Shown here one piece after another: positions 1 through 8,233 of a stretch of 18,524 bases of DNA. Both the position numbers and the translations under genes were made by a program. This stretch comes from Spirochaetaceae bacterium (GTDB lineage: Bacteria > Spirochaetota > Spirochaetia > SZUA-6 > Bin103), in contig JAPPNY010000211.1 of assembly GCA_028818385.1 (NCBI GenBank), positions 1 through 18,524 on the forward strand, read 5' to 3'. A model generated the notes under the pieces. That model worked only from the letters and a program-made list of their open reading frames with translations, was not told where the DNA came from and ran no database searches. Position 1 is the first letter of the stretch. The number at the start of each line of letters is the position of its first letter.

Positions 1-2
1 AG

Positions 3-628
3 CAGCCGTGGCTGGACGGCTACTGCGTGGCGAAGGGCGTGATCCGCCAGTTCGTCGCCATGCCGCTCGGAGCGGGCTACACGGTCGAGGAACAGCTCAC
101 CGGCGCCGCCGAGCACGGCGGACTGCAGATCATCGCCTTTCCGATGAAGCGGAAGCGCTACGAGCAGATGCGAGAACAGGAGGAGCGGTGCCCGAAAGCG
201 GACTATGCAATGGCAGCTCCGGCACCGTCGGATGAGATGGGCTTGGCGCCCGGTGGACGCATGAAGCAGGAGATCTACGACGATCCATACGGTTGGACGC
301 CTGGGACCAACGGCACGCGAGCCGCTGCTTCGTCAGCATCGTCAACTCCCGGCAGTGGCGGGCAATCACCGGAGAGCGCCCGCCCAATACACCGCCCACC
401 GCAGCCCAGTACGCGAAAGCCGGGTTTCCGTGGTTCGACTACTACTCCGAAGCGGACTCGGTCGACGCCACCGACGCGCTGAAGGGTGTGTCCAGTGTCG
501 CCAACCTTGGTGCGCAGATGGGCGAAGCGCCGCTTCCCGAGAACGACACGGCCTCGGTCGACAACGTCGTCCCGCTCGGCGCCGGACGGCCTGCACCAAC
601 AAGCCGTCAGGTGCGGGAGATGCCGTGA
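3..628 (+). pseudogene. conserved protein of unknown function, 5'-truncated by the window edge and frameshifted
   Basis: Seen: reading from base 3, the frame starts QPWLDGYCVAKGVIRQFVAM and runs through MKQEIYDDPYG. At about 293 the coherent sequence jumps to the next frame as LDAWDQRHASRCFVSIVNS and continues through GFPWFDYY to a stop at 626-628. Restoring one T in the ggttgg at 291-296 would make the two halves continuous (PYG-LDAWDQRH), so a single-base deletion is the simplest explanation. From memory, similar proteins with an SRCFVxIxNS stretch and a PWF-Y ending occur as uncharacterised conserved proteins; I cannot assign a function. The left end lies outside the window. It is the only clear plus-strand gene and faces the minus-strand genes that follow. 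A sequencing error is the main alternative to a real pseudogene. Confidence 0.7.
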
Positions 629-714
629 GCACGCCCTCCACGAAGACCGGCGCCATGACCGGCGCGAAGTTGCTGCGCTACGCCGCCCAGCGGCTGGCGG
701 TCACGCCGAAGCCG
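625..714 (+). pseudogene. possible N-terminal stub of a plus-strand gene
   Basis: A GTG at 625-627 overlaps the TGA of the preceding gene, the usual arrangement of a coupled downstream gene. It opens VSTPSTKTGAMTGAKLLRYA and then AQRLAVTPKPH. After about 700 the same frame becomes Arg/Pro-rich, the appearance of an antisense shadow, because it now lies opposite the 3' end of the minus-strand nuclease gene. I infer a downstream cistron cut off where the next unit joined. It may instead be non-coding spacer; no family is recognised. Confidence 0.3.
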
Positions 715-2458
715 CATCGCAGAACGCCATCTCCCAGCCGTGGAACACCGCGATCAGGCCGACGAACCGCACGCCCGGAAACTGCCGCGCCAGCCGTTCG
801 TCGGCCAAGTACCGCCGGAGTTGCGCCGTCGCCTCCGCGACCGCCGCCGCCACGCCGGCATCGTGTGCCGACTCGCTGCGCTTCAGGTACTTGAGCTCGA
901 TCAGATAGCCGCGCCGCAGGTGCGGGTAGCGGGCCACCAGCGGCTCCAACGCGATGTCCGCGTGGCCCTTGCCCAGCTCCGCCTCCGAGCGGAATACGAA
1001 GTAGTCGGTCACGCTCAGATACGCGGCCAGGAACCCCTGGATCACCTTCTCTCCGCCGATGTAGTCGCGGATTCCGGTCTGCCGCGCGATCGCCTCGCCG
1101 AGGAACTCGAACACCGGCCGCCATTCGCCGCGGTTGGCCATCCCCATCAGCAACTGCTCGAACCTGAACAAGTTGACCGAGAACACCCCCACGTCGCGGT
1201 AGGCGTCGCGCAGGTAGCCGTACATCAGGCGCTTCACCGTCTGGTTCGGGATCGCCAGCCGCGGCATGCCGTCGACTACCTCGCGGATACTCAGCAGCCC
1301 GAAGTAGTGCAGTAGCGACAGGAAGTTTTCCGGCCTGGTGAGGTCCTTCAGCGGAAAGCCGGGCCGGATGCGGGTGTCCGCCTGCTCCTCGCCGATGATG
1401 TCGCGCAGCAGGTCGAGGTTGCCGTTCAATCGCTTGCCTACCACCAGCAGGTGGCGCAGCTTGCCGTAGTCGATGCGCACGTTGGTGTCGATCAGTTCAT
1501 CCGGCACCTCTCGGTTCGGGATCGAGTGCTTCAGGTAGTAGAGCACCATGTCGGTGTTGTACAGATCGGTCTCGGCTGCCTTGGCGAACCGGTAGCCGTT
1601 GTACCACTCGTCCATCAGCGCCATGGCTTCATCGACGTCCTGGTCGAACACGCCGTGCTCCCGGTAGATCTCCACCAAGCGCCGCACCTCCGCCTCGGTG
1701 AAACCGACCATCTCGTTGAAGTCCGGTTCCAGGCTGATGTTGGTGCCGATGTTGAAGCCCGAGGTCACGTCGTCCATGGTCACCGGCGACACGCCGGTGA
1801 TGAACAGCCGCTCCACACCGCCGCCGGTGCGTCCCGCCCCCGACTTCAGGGTGGCGAAGAAGTTGCGGTAGAAGCCGCCGCCGTGCGTGAAGTCCTCGTA
1901 CGCCTCCGCGCCGTGATGCGCCAGAACGGTGTTGGCGAAGTTGTCGTACTCGTCGATGATCACGTACAGAGGGATGTCATGGTCGCCGGCGTACCGGAAC
2001 AGCTCGGCCAGCCTGGTGGCGATCGAGGCCGGCGCCAGGATGCGCTGCCGCACCGCTTCGGGAAACAGGTCGGGATGGCGCTCCAGCGTTCCCCGCAGCT
2101 CTATCAGGCAGTAGGTCTCGAACTCCCGCTCCAGGGTATCGAGCGCGTCGTTGACGGCCGAAAAGTCGAAGCGCAGGGTGACGTAGCGGCTCTGGTTCCC
2201 AGTCGGCGCGCGCCCGATGTCGGTGCCGGCGAAGGTGGCGTCGAAGCCGTCCGCCCAGAACCGGTCGTAGTAGTTCTCCAGCACCGACGCCCACAAGGAC
2301 TTGCCGAAACGGCGCGGGCGGATGAGAAAGACGTAGCGCTCCTGCTCCAGAAGCCGCAGGAAGCAGGTCTTGTCGACGTACAGCCACCGGTTGCGGCGGA
2401 TGCGTCGGAAGTCAGCCTCGCCATAGGGAATGCGCGGGTAAGCGGAAAGCATGGTCAC
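701..2458 (-). CDS. AAA-ATPase-like / DUF1703 protein with PD-(D/E)XK nuclease domain
   Basis: 585 residues from a GTG at 2458; an ATG two codons downstream at 2452 is an equally good start. The N-terminal half matches the AAA-ATPase-like family (PF09820): YVDKT near 27-31, the family's divergent P-loop RPRRFGKSL at 48-55, and a Walker-B-like strand VIIDEYDNF at 166-174. The C-terminal half matches the DUF1703 PD-(D/E)XK nuclease type: D501 in GHADIALEP, then E521 and K523 in LIELKYLK. Length and domain order are normal for the family and both catalytic centres look intact. The family is abundant in many genomes; mobile-element or defence roles are proposed but its function is not established. 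The gene has its own promoter and is separated by 77 bp from the upstream YgiT-type gene, so it is probably a unit separate from the defence operon. Confidence 0.93.
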   Translation of the reverse strand: MTMLSAYPRIPYGEADFRRIRRNRWLYVDKTCFLRLLEQERYVFLIRPRRFGKSLWASVLENYYDRFWADGFDATFAGTDIGRAPTGNQSRYVTLRFDFSAVNDALDTLEREFETYCLIELRGTLERHPDLFPEAVRQRILAPASIATRLAELFRYAGDHDIPLYVIIDEYDNFANTVLAHHGAEAYEDFTHGGGFYRNFFATLKSGAGRTGGGVERLFITGVSPVTMDDVTSGFNIGTNISLEPDFNEMVGFTEAEVRRLVEIYREHGVFDQDVDEAMALMDEWYNGYRFAKAAETDLYNTDMVLYYLKHSIPNREVPDELIDTNVRIDYGKLRHLLVVGKRLNGNLDLLRDIIGEEQADTRIRPGFPLKDLTRPENFLSLLHYFGLLSIREVVDGMPRLAIPNQTVKRLMYGYLRDAYRDVGVFSVNLFRFEQLLMGMANRGEWRPVFEFLGEAIARQTGIRDYIGGEKVIQGFLAAYLSVTDYFVFRSEAELGKGHADIALEPLVARYPHLRRGYLIELKYLKRSESAHDAGVAAAVAEATAQLRRYLADERLARQFPGVRFVGLIAVFHGWEMAFCDAASA

Positions 2459-2479
2459 TGCGCCGCCTGCACGCTGCCG

Positions 2480-2508
2480 ATTCTATCGCGTCGCGGCCCG
2501 ACCGGCAA
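2480..2508 (-). promoter_or_regulatory. predicted sigma70 promoter of the DUF1703 gene
   Basis: On the minus strand, -35 TTGCCG (2508-2503) and -10 TAGAAT (2485-2480) are separated by exactly 17 bp. They match the consensus at 4/6 and 5/6 positions. The expected start of transcription near 2473 leaves a leader of only 15-21 nt before the GTG (2458) or ATG (2452). No strong Shine-Dalgarno is visible. Found by eye only. Confidence 0.5.
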
Positions 2509-2535
2509 TGAACGATCAGCCGCCAACCTGCCCGG

Positions 2536-2760
2536 TCAGGCGTACTCGTACCGAGGCGTCGTCGTCGTAGGCTTCTGTTGTTCCTGAAGCAGTACTTCGA
2601 TCCTGCGTACCGTGTCCGGCGCCAGAAGCACGTCCCCGCATACGGAGCAGACGTCAGCCGGCACGTGGTCGATTACTACGACCTGACCAGCGTGCCGCAC
2701 CGTGTGTATCACTCTATCTGACTTGTAGATGCCGGGACATCCTTCAATGCTGCACTTCAT
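2536..2760 (-). CDS. YgiT-type zinc-finger protein (MqsA-like antitoxin N-domain type)
   Basis: 74 residues from the ATG at 2760, which begins MKCSIEGCPG, the usual start of this family. A GTG at 2793 would add 11 residues but has no ribosome site, whereas GAGGA lies about 11 nt before the ATG. Two cysteine pairs are visible: C3/C8 in CSIEGC and C37/C40 in VCSVCGD, with the family's VPADVC strand before the second pair. The tail ends in PRYEYA. Stand-alone YgiT-type proteins are generally the antitoxin-like partner of a DUF4258 or MqsR-type toxin; no intact toxin is seen here. It is the last gene of the minus-strand train, 103 bp after the 63-aa gene. Role as antitoxin is inference. Confidence 0.8.
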   Translation of the reverse strand: MKCSIEGCPGIYKSDRVIHTVRHAGQVVVIDHVPADVCSVCGDVLLAPDTVRRIEVLLQEQQKPTTTTPRYEYA

Positions 2761-2863
2761 TGCGAGCGCGTCCTCGGAGTCCGGGTGACCCACGCGACAA
2801 CTTGGGTCGTAGACCGCAACGATGCTGAAGCGTGGGCGGTCCGAGTCATTTCGGCGAAGGAAC

Positions 2864-3055
2864 CTACCGTCGATCGAGCGGGTGTCGTTCGGTCGCTTCC
2901 ATCTTCCTCTTTGGCCCGGGATTCAGCACTATCCGATCAGACTCCTGCTCGCGCTTGCGGAGTGCTTGCGCGATGCGGGCAAGGTCGTGCCCGTGTTCCG
3001 CAGCATGTGCCTCACGATGCCGGCGTATCTCCTCAACGATGGGATCTTCAATCAT
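2864..3055 (-). CDS. small conserved protein of unknown function
   Basis: 63 residues starting MIEDPIVEEIRRHREAHAAE. It is highly charged and predicted helical (EEIRRHREAHAAEHGHDLARIAQALRKREQES), ending with a basic tail. The start is supported by a purine-rich GGAGAGAG about 8 nt upstream. Small proteins with this MIEDPIVEE-R--RE opening are, from memory, widespread, often near toxin-antitoxin-like genes, and have no assigned function. The gene begins 17 bp after the DUF499 stop, so it is probably co-transcribed with it. An antitoxin-like role is possible but not shown by the sequence. Confidence 0.7.
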   Translation of the reverse strand: MIEDPIVEEIRRHREAHAAEHGHDLARIAQALRKREQESDRIVLNPGPKRKMEATERHPLDRR

Positions 3056-3072
3056 CCGAGTCTCTCTCCGAG

Positions 3073-6000
3073 TTACGTGAGTCGTAGATCGTCTGAGACT
3101 TCGGATAGCAACCGGTTGATTCTGTCCACCGCCTCCGTGTCAGAAAGACCCGTTCCTTCGAGCTCAACACCGACGTTGAACCTCAGCGTATTGCCGATGG
3201 CGGCCTTGGTAAGCTCGGGAATCTGATCGGCCAAGTCCTGGATTCCGTTGGCTTCCAGAGTCGCCTCGGCGGTGAGGAGCCCCGGCCGTTTCCCTTTGTC
3301 CGGCTGTGGTCCGCCGTCGCCCGACTTGTCGTGGGCCGGGACTGCCAAGGTCACATGCCGCGCGCCGGCGAAATCACTAGGCCACGGGGCGCCGTCGGCG
3401 CCGATCTCGATCCAGTGGGCGCGGATCGCGTCGTCGATGACGGCGCGCACTGTCGGCCAAGGCAGGGTGACGCCCTTCCTGGTCGAGAGTGCCGTGGCGA
3501 TGGCTAGGGCGTTGGTGGTGCCGTCCTGCCAAGCCTCGGGTATCGCCTCTGTCATGATCTCGTCAACGGGAATCCGTGCGGGTGGCGTCCGCAGCGTGGC
3601 GGCGGCGCTGAGCACTCCGGCCGGCACCGGCTCACTCAGGATCGACGCGGGTCCGCTGCTCAGCCAGACCAGTCCCTGCTCGACCGCCTGCAACACGGCG
3701 ACGTCGACCTGGGCCGGCTCGCACTGGGGTATGTCGAGGATCTCCTCGTAGCCCTCTCGCGGGAGCGTCACGGCGTGGTCGCCAGCGAAGTAATCGTACA
3801 CCCGTTGAACGCTGACTTCGTCGGACTCCCAGAGTCCAGGGAGACTCCCCGGTTGAAGCAGGCCGGGATCAATCCCAGTCAGCGTTGCGCCATTCGGCAG
3901 CAGCAACTCCAGACCGGCATCGGCGAGCGCGGGCTCGTCGATCGCCGTGCGCCAGAACGTCTGTACCGATCGATCCGGGCGCATGAGCCGAGCGACCCAG
4001 ATGCCGGCCTCGACGCCGTCGGTGACCGTGTCGAGTATCTCCCGTGTCCGCAGCATCTTCGGCAGCTTCGGAAACTGCGCGAACGCGCCTACCAGATCCT
4101 TGACGCGGCGCGATTGCTCATCCTCGCGCCACAAGTCGTAGGGGCCGCCGGGCAGCATCGCCTCCGCGCTGATGGCGGTCTCCTGGATGCGTGATCGTCG
4201 ATCGGCCTTGACGATGGTGAACAGCGGTTCGTCGCCGACCACGACGCGGAAGGCGTGGATCGTGTCGCTCTCGTTGACGGTGACCACCACGCAGTAAGCG
4301 GACCTGATCGCATCCGGGATGCGCTTTCTCGCCGCCGCCGTCTCGGTGGCGAGCATCTGCTCGCGGAGCGGATCGATCGGCTGCTCCTGCAACTGGGCGC
4401 GGACCTCCTCCCAGCCGAGGTACTCCCGGACCCGCGTGCGCGCGGCATCGAGACCGTCGCGCGACGGCACGACGAGGACGACCGCGTTGCGGTAGACCCG
4501 TTCACGATCGGGCGCCGTGGTCTGCTCGATGAAGCGGCGCGCCTCGGCGCTCGGCCGACCCGCTTCCGAGGCCGCGTGCGGTCCGAGCACGGCGTAGTGG
4601 AACTCGCCGTCGTCGGCGATGTCCCTTGGGCGTGCCGGCAGGGTGTGCACTTTCGCGCCGGCCGCGGCCGCCCCGGAGATGAGCGTCCGCTGTTTCTCGA
4701 TGGTGTCGACGAGCTGCGATTCGACCAGCGCCGGGGGCACCCGGTTGCGGCAGGCGTCGTGGTGCATCTGCCGCAGATTGGGGCGATTGCCCAGCCGCCA
4801 CGCCTTGGGCATCTGACGGCCCGAGCCGGCATCGGCGCCCCGAGTCGCCACTTCCGCCTCGTCCAGGAACCAAGAGACCTCCGTCCAACGGTGCAGCCCC
4901 GTCTCCAGCTCGATCCGGTCCGGGTTCCCCGCCCCGAGCAGTACCAGCAACTCCGGCGTCAATGCCTTCTGGCTGATAGGCTGACAGCTCAGGAACACAG
5001 CGATCACCGCCTGCTCCATCTCCCGATGGTGCAGGCGCGCCGCGTCAGACTGGATCGCGCGCGCCTTGGCGAGCTCGCCTTCAAGGATGGGACCCCACTC
5101 CTGGTGCGCTCCGGCGTCGGTGTCCACGCTGGCGAACGAGGCCAGCTCGCTCGCCGCCTCTGCCAGATCGTCACCGCCCGGCGCGCTCAGAAACACGTTC
5201 GGCCCGATCAGGGGGCTGGTGTCCCACCGCTCCGCATCCCGCAGGGCGATGGCGAACGTCCGCAGGATCCCGCGCGTGCGCTGGAATCCGTCGATCTGCG
5301 TCCACCGGGTGTAGAAGATCTCGGTGAGCTCCGGGTGGAACGGGTAGCTGTGCTGATAGCGTTGCTCGGTCGCTCCCTGCTCCTTGGCGGTCCGCTCGTC
5401 GAGCCCGGCGATGCTGCCGACCGCCGCCGCCACGTGCGGCCGGAACACGGCCGGATCGCGTATCGACTCCGGCGTGAAGAAGCGCCGCCGCAACACCTGC
5501 GCCACGTCCTCCTTGCTGACCGGACTCGCGTCTTCTTCCATCTGTCGACCGAACACCTCGGACACGTCGCGCAGCAACTCGTTGCCGAAGGCGTCGTGCT
5601 GCCGGGGATCGGAAGCGAGCAGCGAGGCGACCATCGCACAGCGATCCACCTTGACCACCGCCTGCGTGAGGTACTGGAAGAAGCTGATCAGCCGTCCTCG
5701 CCAGCTCGAGTCGGTCTCGACTTGGGCGCGGAGATACATCAGCACCTCATCGAGCAGCACCAGCGTCGACAGACCGTCCTCCTGAGGCTTCGCGAGTAGC
5801 GCCGCCAGCAGCGGTTCCGCGGGCGGCGACTCCCGTTCGGCGTCGTCGCCGTCCGCGTGAATCAGCCGCAGTCCGTCCGCCCCCGCGAGCTGCCATGCCA
5901 GCACGCTCCACGGATACCTGAGCATCCGCACGGTGCCATCCGGGTCCGGCGTCTCGACGCCCGCTTCCAGGTCGATCTTGTCGAAGCACAGCGCGGCAAC

Positions 6001-6396
6001 ACGCGCCTGAGGCATCCTGAAACCGACGTGCGCCTCGAACTCCTGCACCGCCGGCAGCGCGGCGATCTCGTCCGGGTCATGAACCAGGTGACGCAGCGCC
6101 ACCAACGTGTGGGTTTTGCCGCCGCCGTAGTTGACGGCCAGCTTGCGATACGCCTTGTCGCTGCGTCCGGCCAAGCGCAAGCCCACCTCCTTGACCAGTT
6201 CGCGCAGATTGAACGTCGGATAGGTGAGCGCGAAGAACTCGGCCGGCTCCTCGTACACCGGCCGCAATCCCTTCTGCATCACGACGTCGTACAGGTCGGC
6301 GGCAAACACCGCCAGCGCCAGCTCGCCGGTCTTCAGGTCGTCGCGCAGTTGGACGACTTCGTGCCAAGGGGTCAGGGCTCTTCGAGAAGTACTCAT
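3073..6396 (-). CDS. DUF499-family AAA+ ATPase (COG1483-like), defence-associated
   Basis: 1107 residues from ATG 6396, with GAGGAG about 11 nt upstream. The N-terminus TPWHEVVQLRDDLKTGELALAVFAADLYDV is typical of DUF499 proteins. Walker A is GGGKTHT at 91-97 and the Walker B strand is VLLDEVLMYL at 213-222. A RWTQIDGFQRTRG segment follows at about 360, and the C-terminus has the GLLTAEATLEANGI segment. Length is normal for the family. DUF499 ATPases recur in defence islands together with DUF1156 methyltransferases and large helicases, which is exactly the context here. The gene starts 20 bp after the TOPRIM-like gene. The molecular role is unknown; it may be an ATP-driven DNA-engaging or control subunit of the methyltransferase-helicase system (inference). 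Confidence 0.92.
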   Translation of the reverse strand: MSTSRRALTPWHEVVQLRDDLKTGELALAVFAADLYDVVMQKGLRPVYEEPAEFFALTYPTFNLRELVKEVGLRLAGRSDKAYRKLAVNYGGGKTHTLVALRHLVHDPDEIAALPAVQEFEAHVGFRMPQARVAALCFDKIDLEAGVETPDPDGTVRMLRYPWSVLAWQLAGADGLRLIHADGDDAERESPPAEPLLAALLAKPQEDGLSTLVLLDEVLMYLRAQVETDSSWRGRLISFFQYLTQAVVKVDRCAMVASLLASDPRQHDAFGNELLRDVSEVFGRQMEEDASPVSKEDVAQVLRRRFFTPESIRDPAVFRPHVAAAVGSIAGLDERTAKEQGATEQRYQHSYPFHPELTEIFYTRWTQIDGFQRTRGILRTFAIALRDAERWDTSPLIGPNVFLSAPGGDDLAEAASELASFASVDTDAGAHQEWGPILEGELAKARAIQSDAARLHHREMEQAVIAVFLSCQPISQKALTPELLVLLGAGNPDRIELETGLHRWTEVSWFLDEAEVATRGADAGSGRQMPKAWRLGNRPNLRQMHHDACRNRVPPALVESQLVDTIEKQRTLISGAAAAGAKVHTLPARPRDIADDGEFHYAVLGPHAASEAGRPSAEARRFIEQTTAPDRERVYRNAVVLVVPSRDGLDAARTRVREYLGWEEVRAQLQEQPIDPLREQMLATETAAARKRIPDAIRSAYCVVVTVNESDTIHAFRVVVGDEPLFTIVKADRRSRIQETAISAEAMLPGGPYDLWREDEQSRRVKDLVGAFAQFPKLPKMLRTREILDTVTDGVEAGIWVARLMRPDRSVQTFWRTAIDEPALADAGLELLLPNGATLTGIDPGLLQPGSLPGLWESDEVSVQRVYDYFAGDHAVTLPREGYEEILDIPQCEPAQVDVAVLQAVEQGLVWLSSGPASILSEPVPAGVLSAAATLRTPPARIPVDEIMTEAIPEAWQDGTTNALAIATALSTRKGVTLPWPTVRAVIDDAIRAHWIEIGADGAPWPSDFAGARHVTLAVPAHDKSGDGGPQPDKGKRPGLLTAEATLEANGIQDLADQIPELTKAAIGNTLRFNVGVELEGTGLSDTEAVDRINRLLSEVSDDLRLT

Positions 6397-6416
6397 GGTG
6401 TGGATGGCTCCTCACT

Positions 6417-6992
6417 TCATAGGGCACGGACCGCAGCCTCAAGTCGCCGCGCAAGGCAATCGAAGTCCTCGGGACACTTCTGACGGATCGCGTCGATCCG
6501 GCGCGCCGCCTCCATACCGAGCGGCTTTCTTCCGCCCCCCGGAGCATCGGAGAAACCGCGCTGCCGTGCAAGCGGATCGAAGTAGCGTTCCTTTACGTGG
6601 ACTTCCGCACGTACATCCGACCAGAGCCACTCACCAGGGAGCGCCAAGCCTGCCAGTACCCAGGTCTCGAGCTCCTCCCAAGCGTTCTCGGCCAGAAATG
6701 CGCGCCGGTCCGTTCCAAACTCCCGCTCCATGTCGCCGAGCCTGACATGCCGGCCGAGGTTGCCATCGCGGTCCACACACAACACGATGAGGTGTGCCAT
6801 CCCGCCGTGCCGGCTCATGACCTCGGCGATACGATTCGACTTCAGAGCTTGGTCGACGCCCCCGAGGAGCGGCGCACGACAGATTTCGACACGGACATGT
6901 CGCTTGCCAATGGTCTGAAACAACCGAGAGAGCAGCGGACGCAGAAGATACTGGTCCTTGCGAAAGTCCTCTGGGATGACGAGAACCCTCAC
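6417..6992 (-). CDS. TOPRIM-like protein (DUF4276/DUF4435-like), partner of the upstream AAA ATPase
   Basis: 191 residues from a GTG at 6992 that overlaps the upstream ATPase stop (GTGA, 6992-6989), so translation is probably coupled. The first strand MRVLVIPED ends with acidic residues E8-D9. A later hydrophobic strand runs into LCVDRDGN with D74 and D76, followed by ENAWEELETWVLAG (103-115). An acidic end to strand 1, a DxD after a second strand, and an E-x-x-W-type helix are the TOPRIM pattern of DUF4276 and DUF4435 proteins, where they bind metal for nuclease chemistry. A position directly behind an AAA ATPase fits the ATPase + TOPRIM nuclease logic of OLD and PARIS (AriA-AriB). Family assignment is by pattern only; a structure prediction would settle it. 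Confidence 0.65.
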   Translation of the reverse strand: MRVLVIPEDFRKDQYLLRPLLSRLFQTIGKRHVRVEICRAPLLGGVDQALKSNRIAEVMSRHGGMAHLIVLCVDRDGNLGRHVRLGDMEREFGTDRRAFLAENAWEELETWVLAGLALPGEWLWSDVRAEVHVKERYFDPLARQRGFSDAPGGGRKPLGMEAARRIDAIRQKCPEDFDCLARRLEAAVRAL

Positions 6993-8233
6993 GAGCGATC
7001 TTCCCCTTCTCCATCATCCTCGGCGAACGCGACTGCCGTCTCCATCCATCCTTCGGCAAGGAGCGAGCCCAACCCTCCACCAGACACGCGCAACTCGCGG
7101 GCGTTGTGCAGGTTGGCAACCGGACGGACGACGGCATCGTGCGAGTCTTCGGGACGGCTGACAACCGAAACGTATTCGAACGTGCTGTCATTCGCGTGGG
7201 TCAACAGCTCTGGCGAGTGAGTGGTCGTCACGACCTGGATGCCGCGTTTCGCTACCTGCGTTTCGATCAGTTCCAGCAACAGCGACTGGCGCGCAGCGTG
7301 AATGCCCACGTCCACCTCCTCGAAGAAACACAGACCGGGCGGTTGTTCGCCGAGCAGGACCGCCAGCATCGCCAGGAAGCGCAGCGTGCCGTCGGACGCG
7401 CTGTCGGCAGACACCTTTGTTCCGTTCGTCTCGCAGAGCATCAGGTGGACGAGACCCCTCGGATCATGCGGAAACTCGAAGTCGGATACGTCCATGGGCG
7501 TGAGTTCCTGCAGCCATGCTGCAAGGATCGATCGCCGCTCGGCATCAGCGCAGAGTGCCTCCAGCACGGCCGGCATGCCATCTCCCCGGTCTCCGAGCGG
7601 AGTTCCGGGAAACGCACCACTCCGCATGAGCTCCGGCGACAGATCCCAAAAGCGCATATCGGCAAGGACCTGGGGTACGCGCAGCTCCGCGGCTTCGACC
7701 AGTGCTTTGCTTGATCTGGGCGCGGAATCAAGTTGTGTCAGAACGGGCTGTGCCGGGTTGAAGCCGATCTTTCCATCGCCACAACGGACCCAATGCGAAC
7801 TATCCTCAACCACTGTCGTCTCGTACAGCGTCCGTTCCTGCGCGCGAAGTGCTTCGCAAACCACGTGGAAGCCGAGAGGATCGGGATTGAACCCGATCTC
7901 AATGGAATAGGACACCGGCTGGTCGGACGCGGTCAGTCCGACATGGAACGAGAATGTCGACGGAACCCGCCGCGACATGGGATGAGCGAGACGGGCGATC
8001 TCCATCGCGGCGCCGCGGATCGGATCCCATTCTCGTTGTCCGCCTGCTCCCCATTTCCCGCCGACCACCTCCATCAGCGTGTAACCCCGCCCGATTCCAT
8101 GCAGGAAGCGGAATGCGTCGCGGATGTTGCTCTTGCCGCTTGCGTTGGTTCCGACGACTATCGTGAACGGTCCAAGCCCCACAGTCTCGTCGACGAAGTT
8201 CTTGAAATTGACCATTCGAATCGACGTGATCAT
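6989..8233 (-). CDS. AAA-family ATPase of the AAA_21/AAA_15 (OLD/AriA-like) type
   Basis: 414 residues from ATG 8233, preceded by GAAGGA and overlapping the antitoxin stop by ATGA. The start MITSIRMVNFKNFVDETVGL is the classic opening of SMC/OLD-like ATPases. Walker A is GTNASGKSN at 28-36, the ABC-type signature region is SASDGTLRF at 278-286, Walker B is LCFFEEVD at 301-308 with tandem glutamates, and the H-loop is TTTHSPELL at 336-344. All ATPase elements are present. There is no C-terminal TOPRIM domain; that function appears to be supplied by the next gene. Such ATPases sense phage or nucleic-acid triggers in PARIS, retron and Gabija/OLD systems. A DNA or phage-protein sensor that controls the TOPRIM-like partner is my inference. 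Confidence 0.85.
   Translation of the reverse strand: MITSIRMVNFKNFVDETVGLGPFTIVVGTNASGKSNIRDAFRFLHGIGRGYTLMEVVGGKWGAGGQREWDPIRGAAMEIARLAHPMSRRVPSTFSFHVGLTASDQPVSYSIEIGFNPDPLGFHVVCEALRAQERTLYETTVVEDSSHWVRCGDGKIGFNPAQPVLTQLDSAPRSSKALVEAAELRVPQVLADMRFWDLSPELMRSGAFPGTPLGDRGDGMPAVLEALCADAERRSILAAWLQELTPMDVSDFEFPHDPRGLVHLMLCETNGTKVSADSASDGTLRFLAMLAVLLGEQPPGLCFFEEVDVGIHAARQSLLLELIETQVAKRGIQVVTTTHSPELLTHANDSTFEYVSVVSRPEDSHDAVVRPVANLHNARELRVSGGGLGSLLAEGWMETAVAFAEDDGEGEDRS

Noticed and set aside
1451..2587. Plus-strand open frame opposite the DUF1703 gene
   Set aside because: Val/His-rich shadow sequence; the minus strand carries the P-loop and nuclease motifs.
2787..2880. Plus-strand stretch reading AVRVISAKEP, resembling the RIISAR motif of BrnT toxins
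   Set aside because: Only a few residues match, the flanks are unlike BrnT, and the stretch lies opposite the minus-strand spacer and gene train.
4255..5799. Long plus-strand open frame opposite the DUF499 gene
   Set aside because: Low-complexity, Arg/Leu/Val-rich translation without motifs; explained by codon bias of the DUF499 gene.
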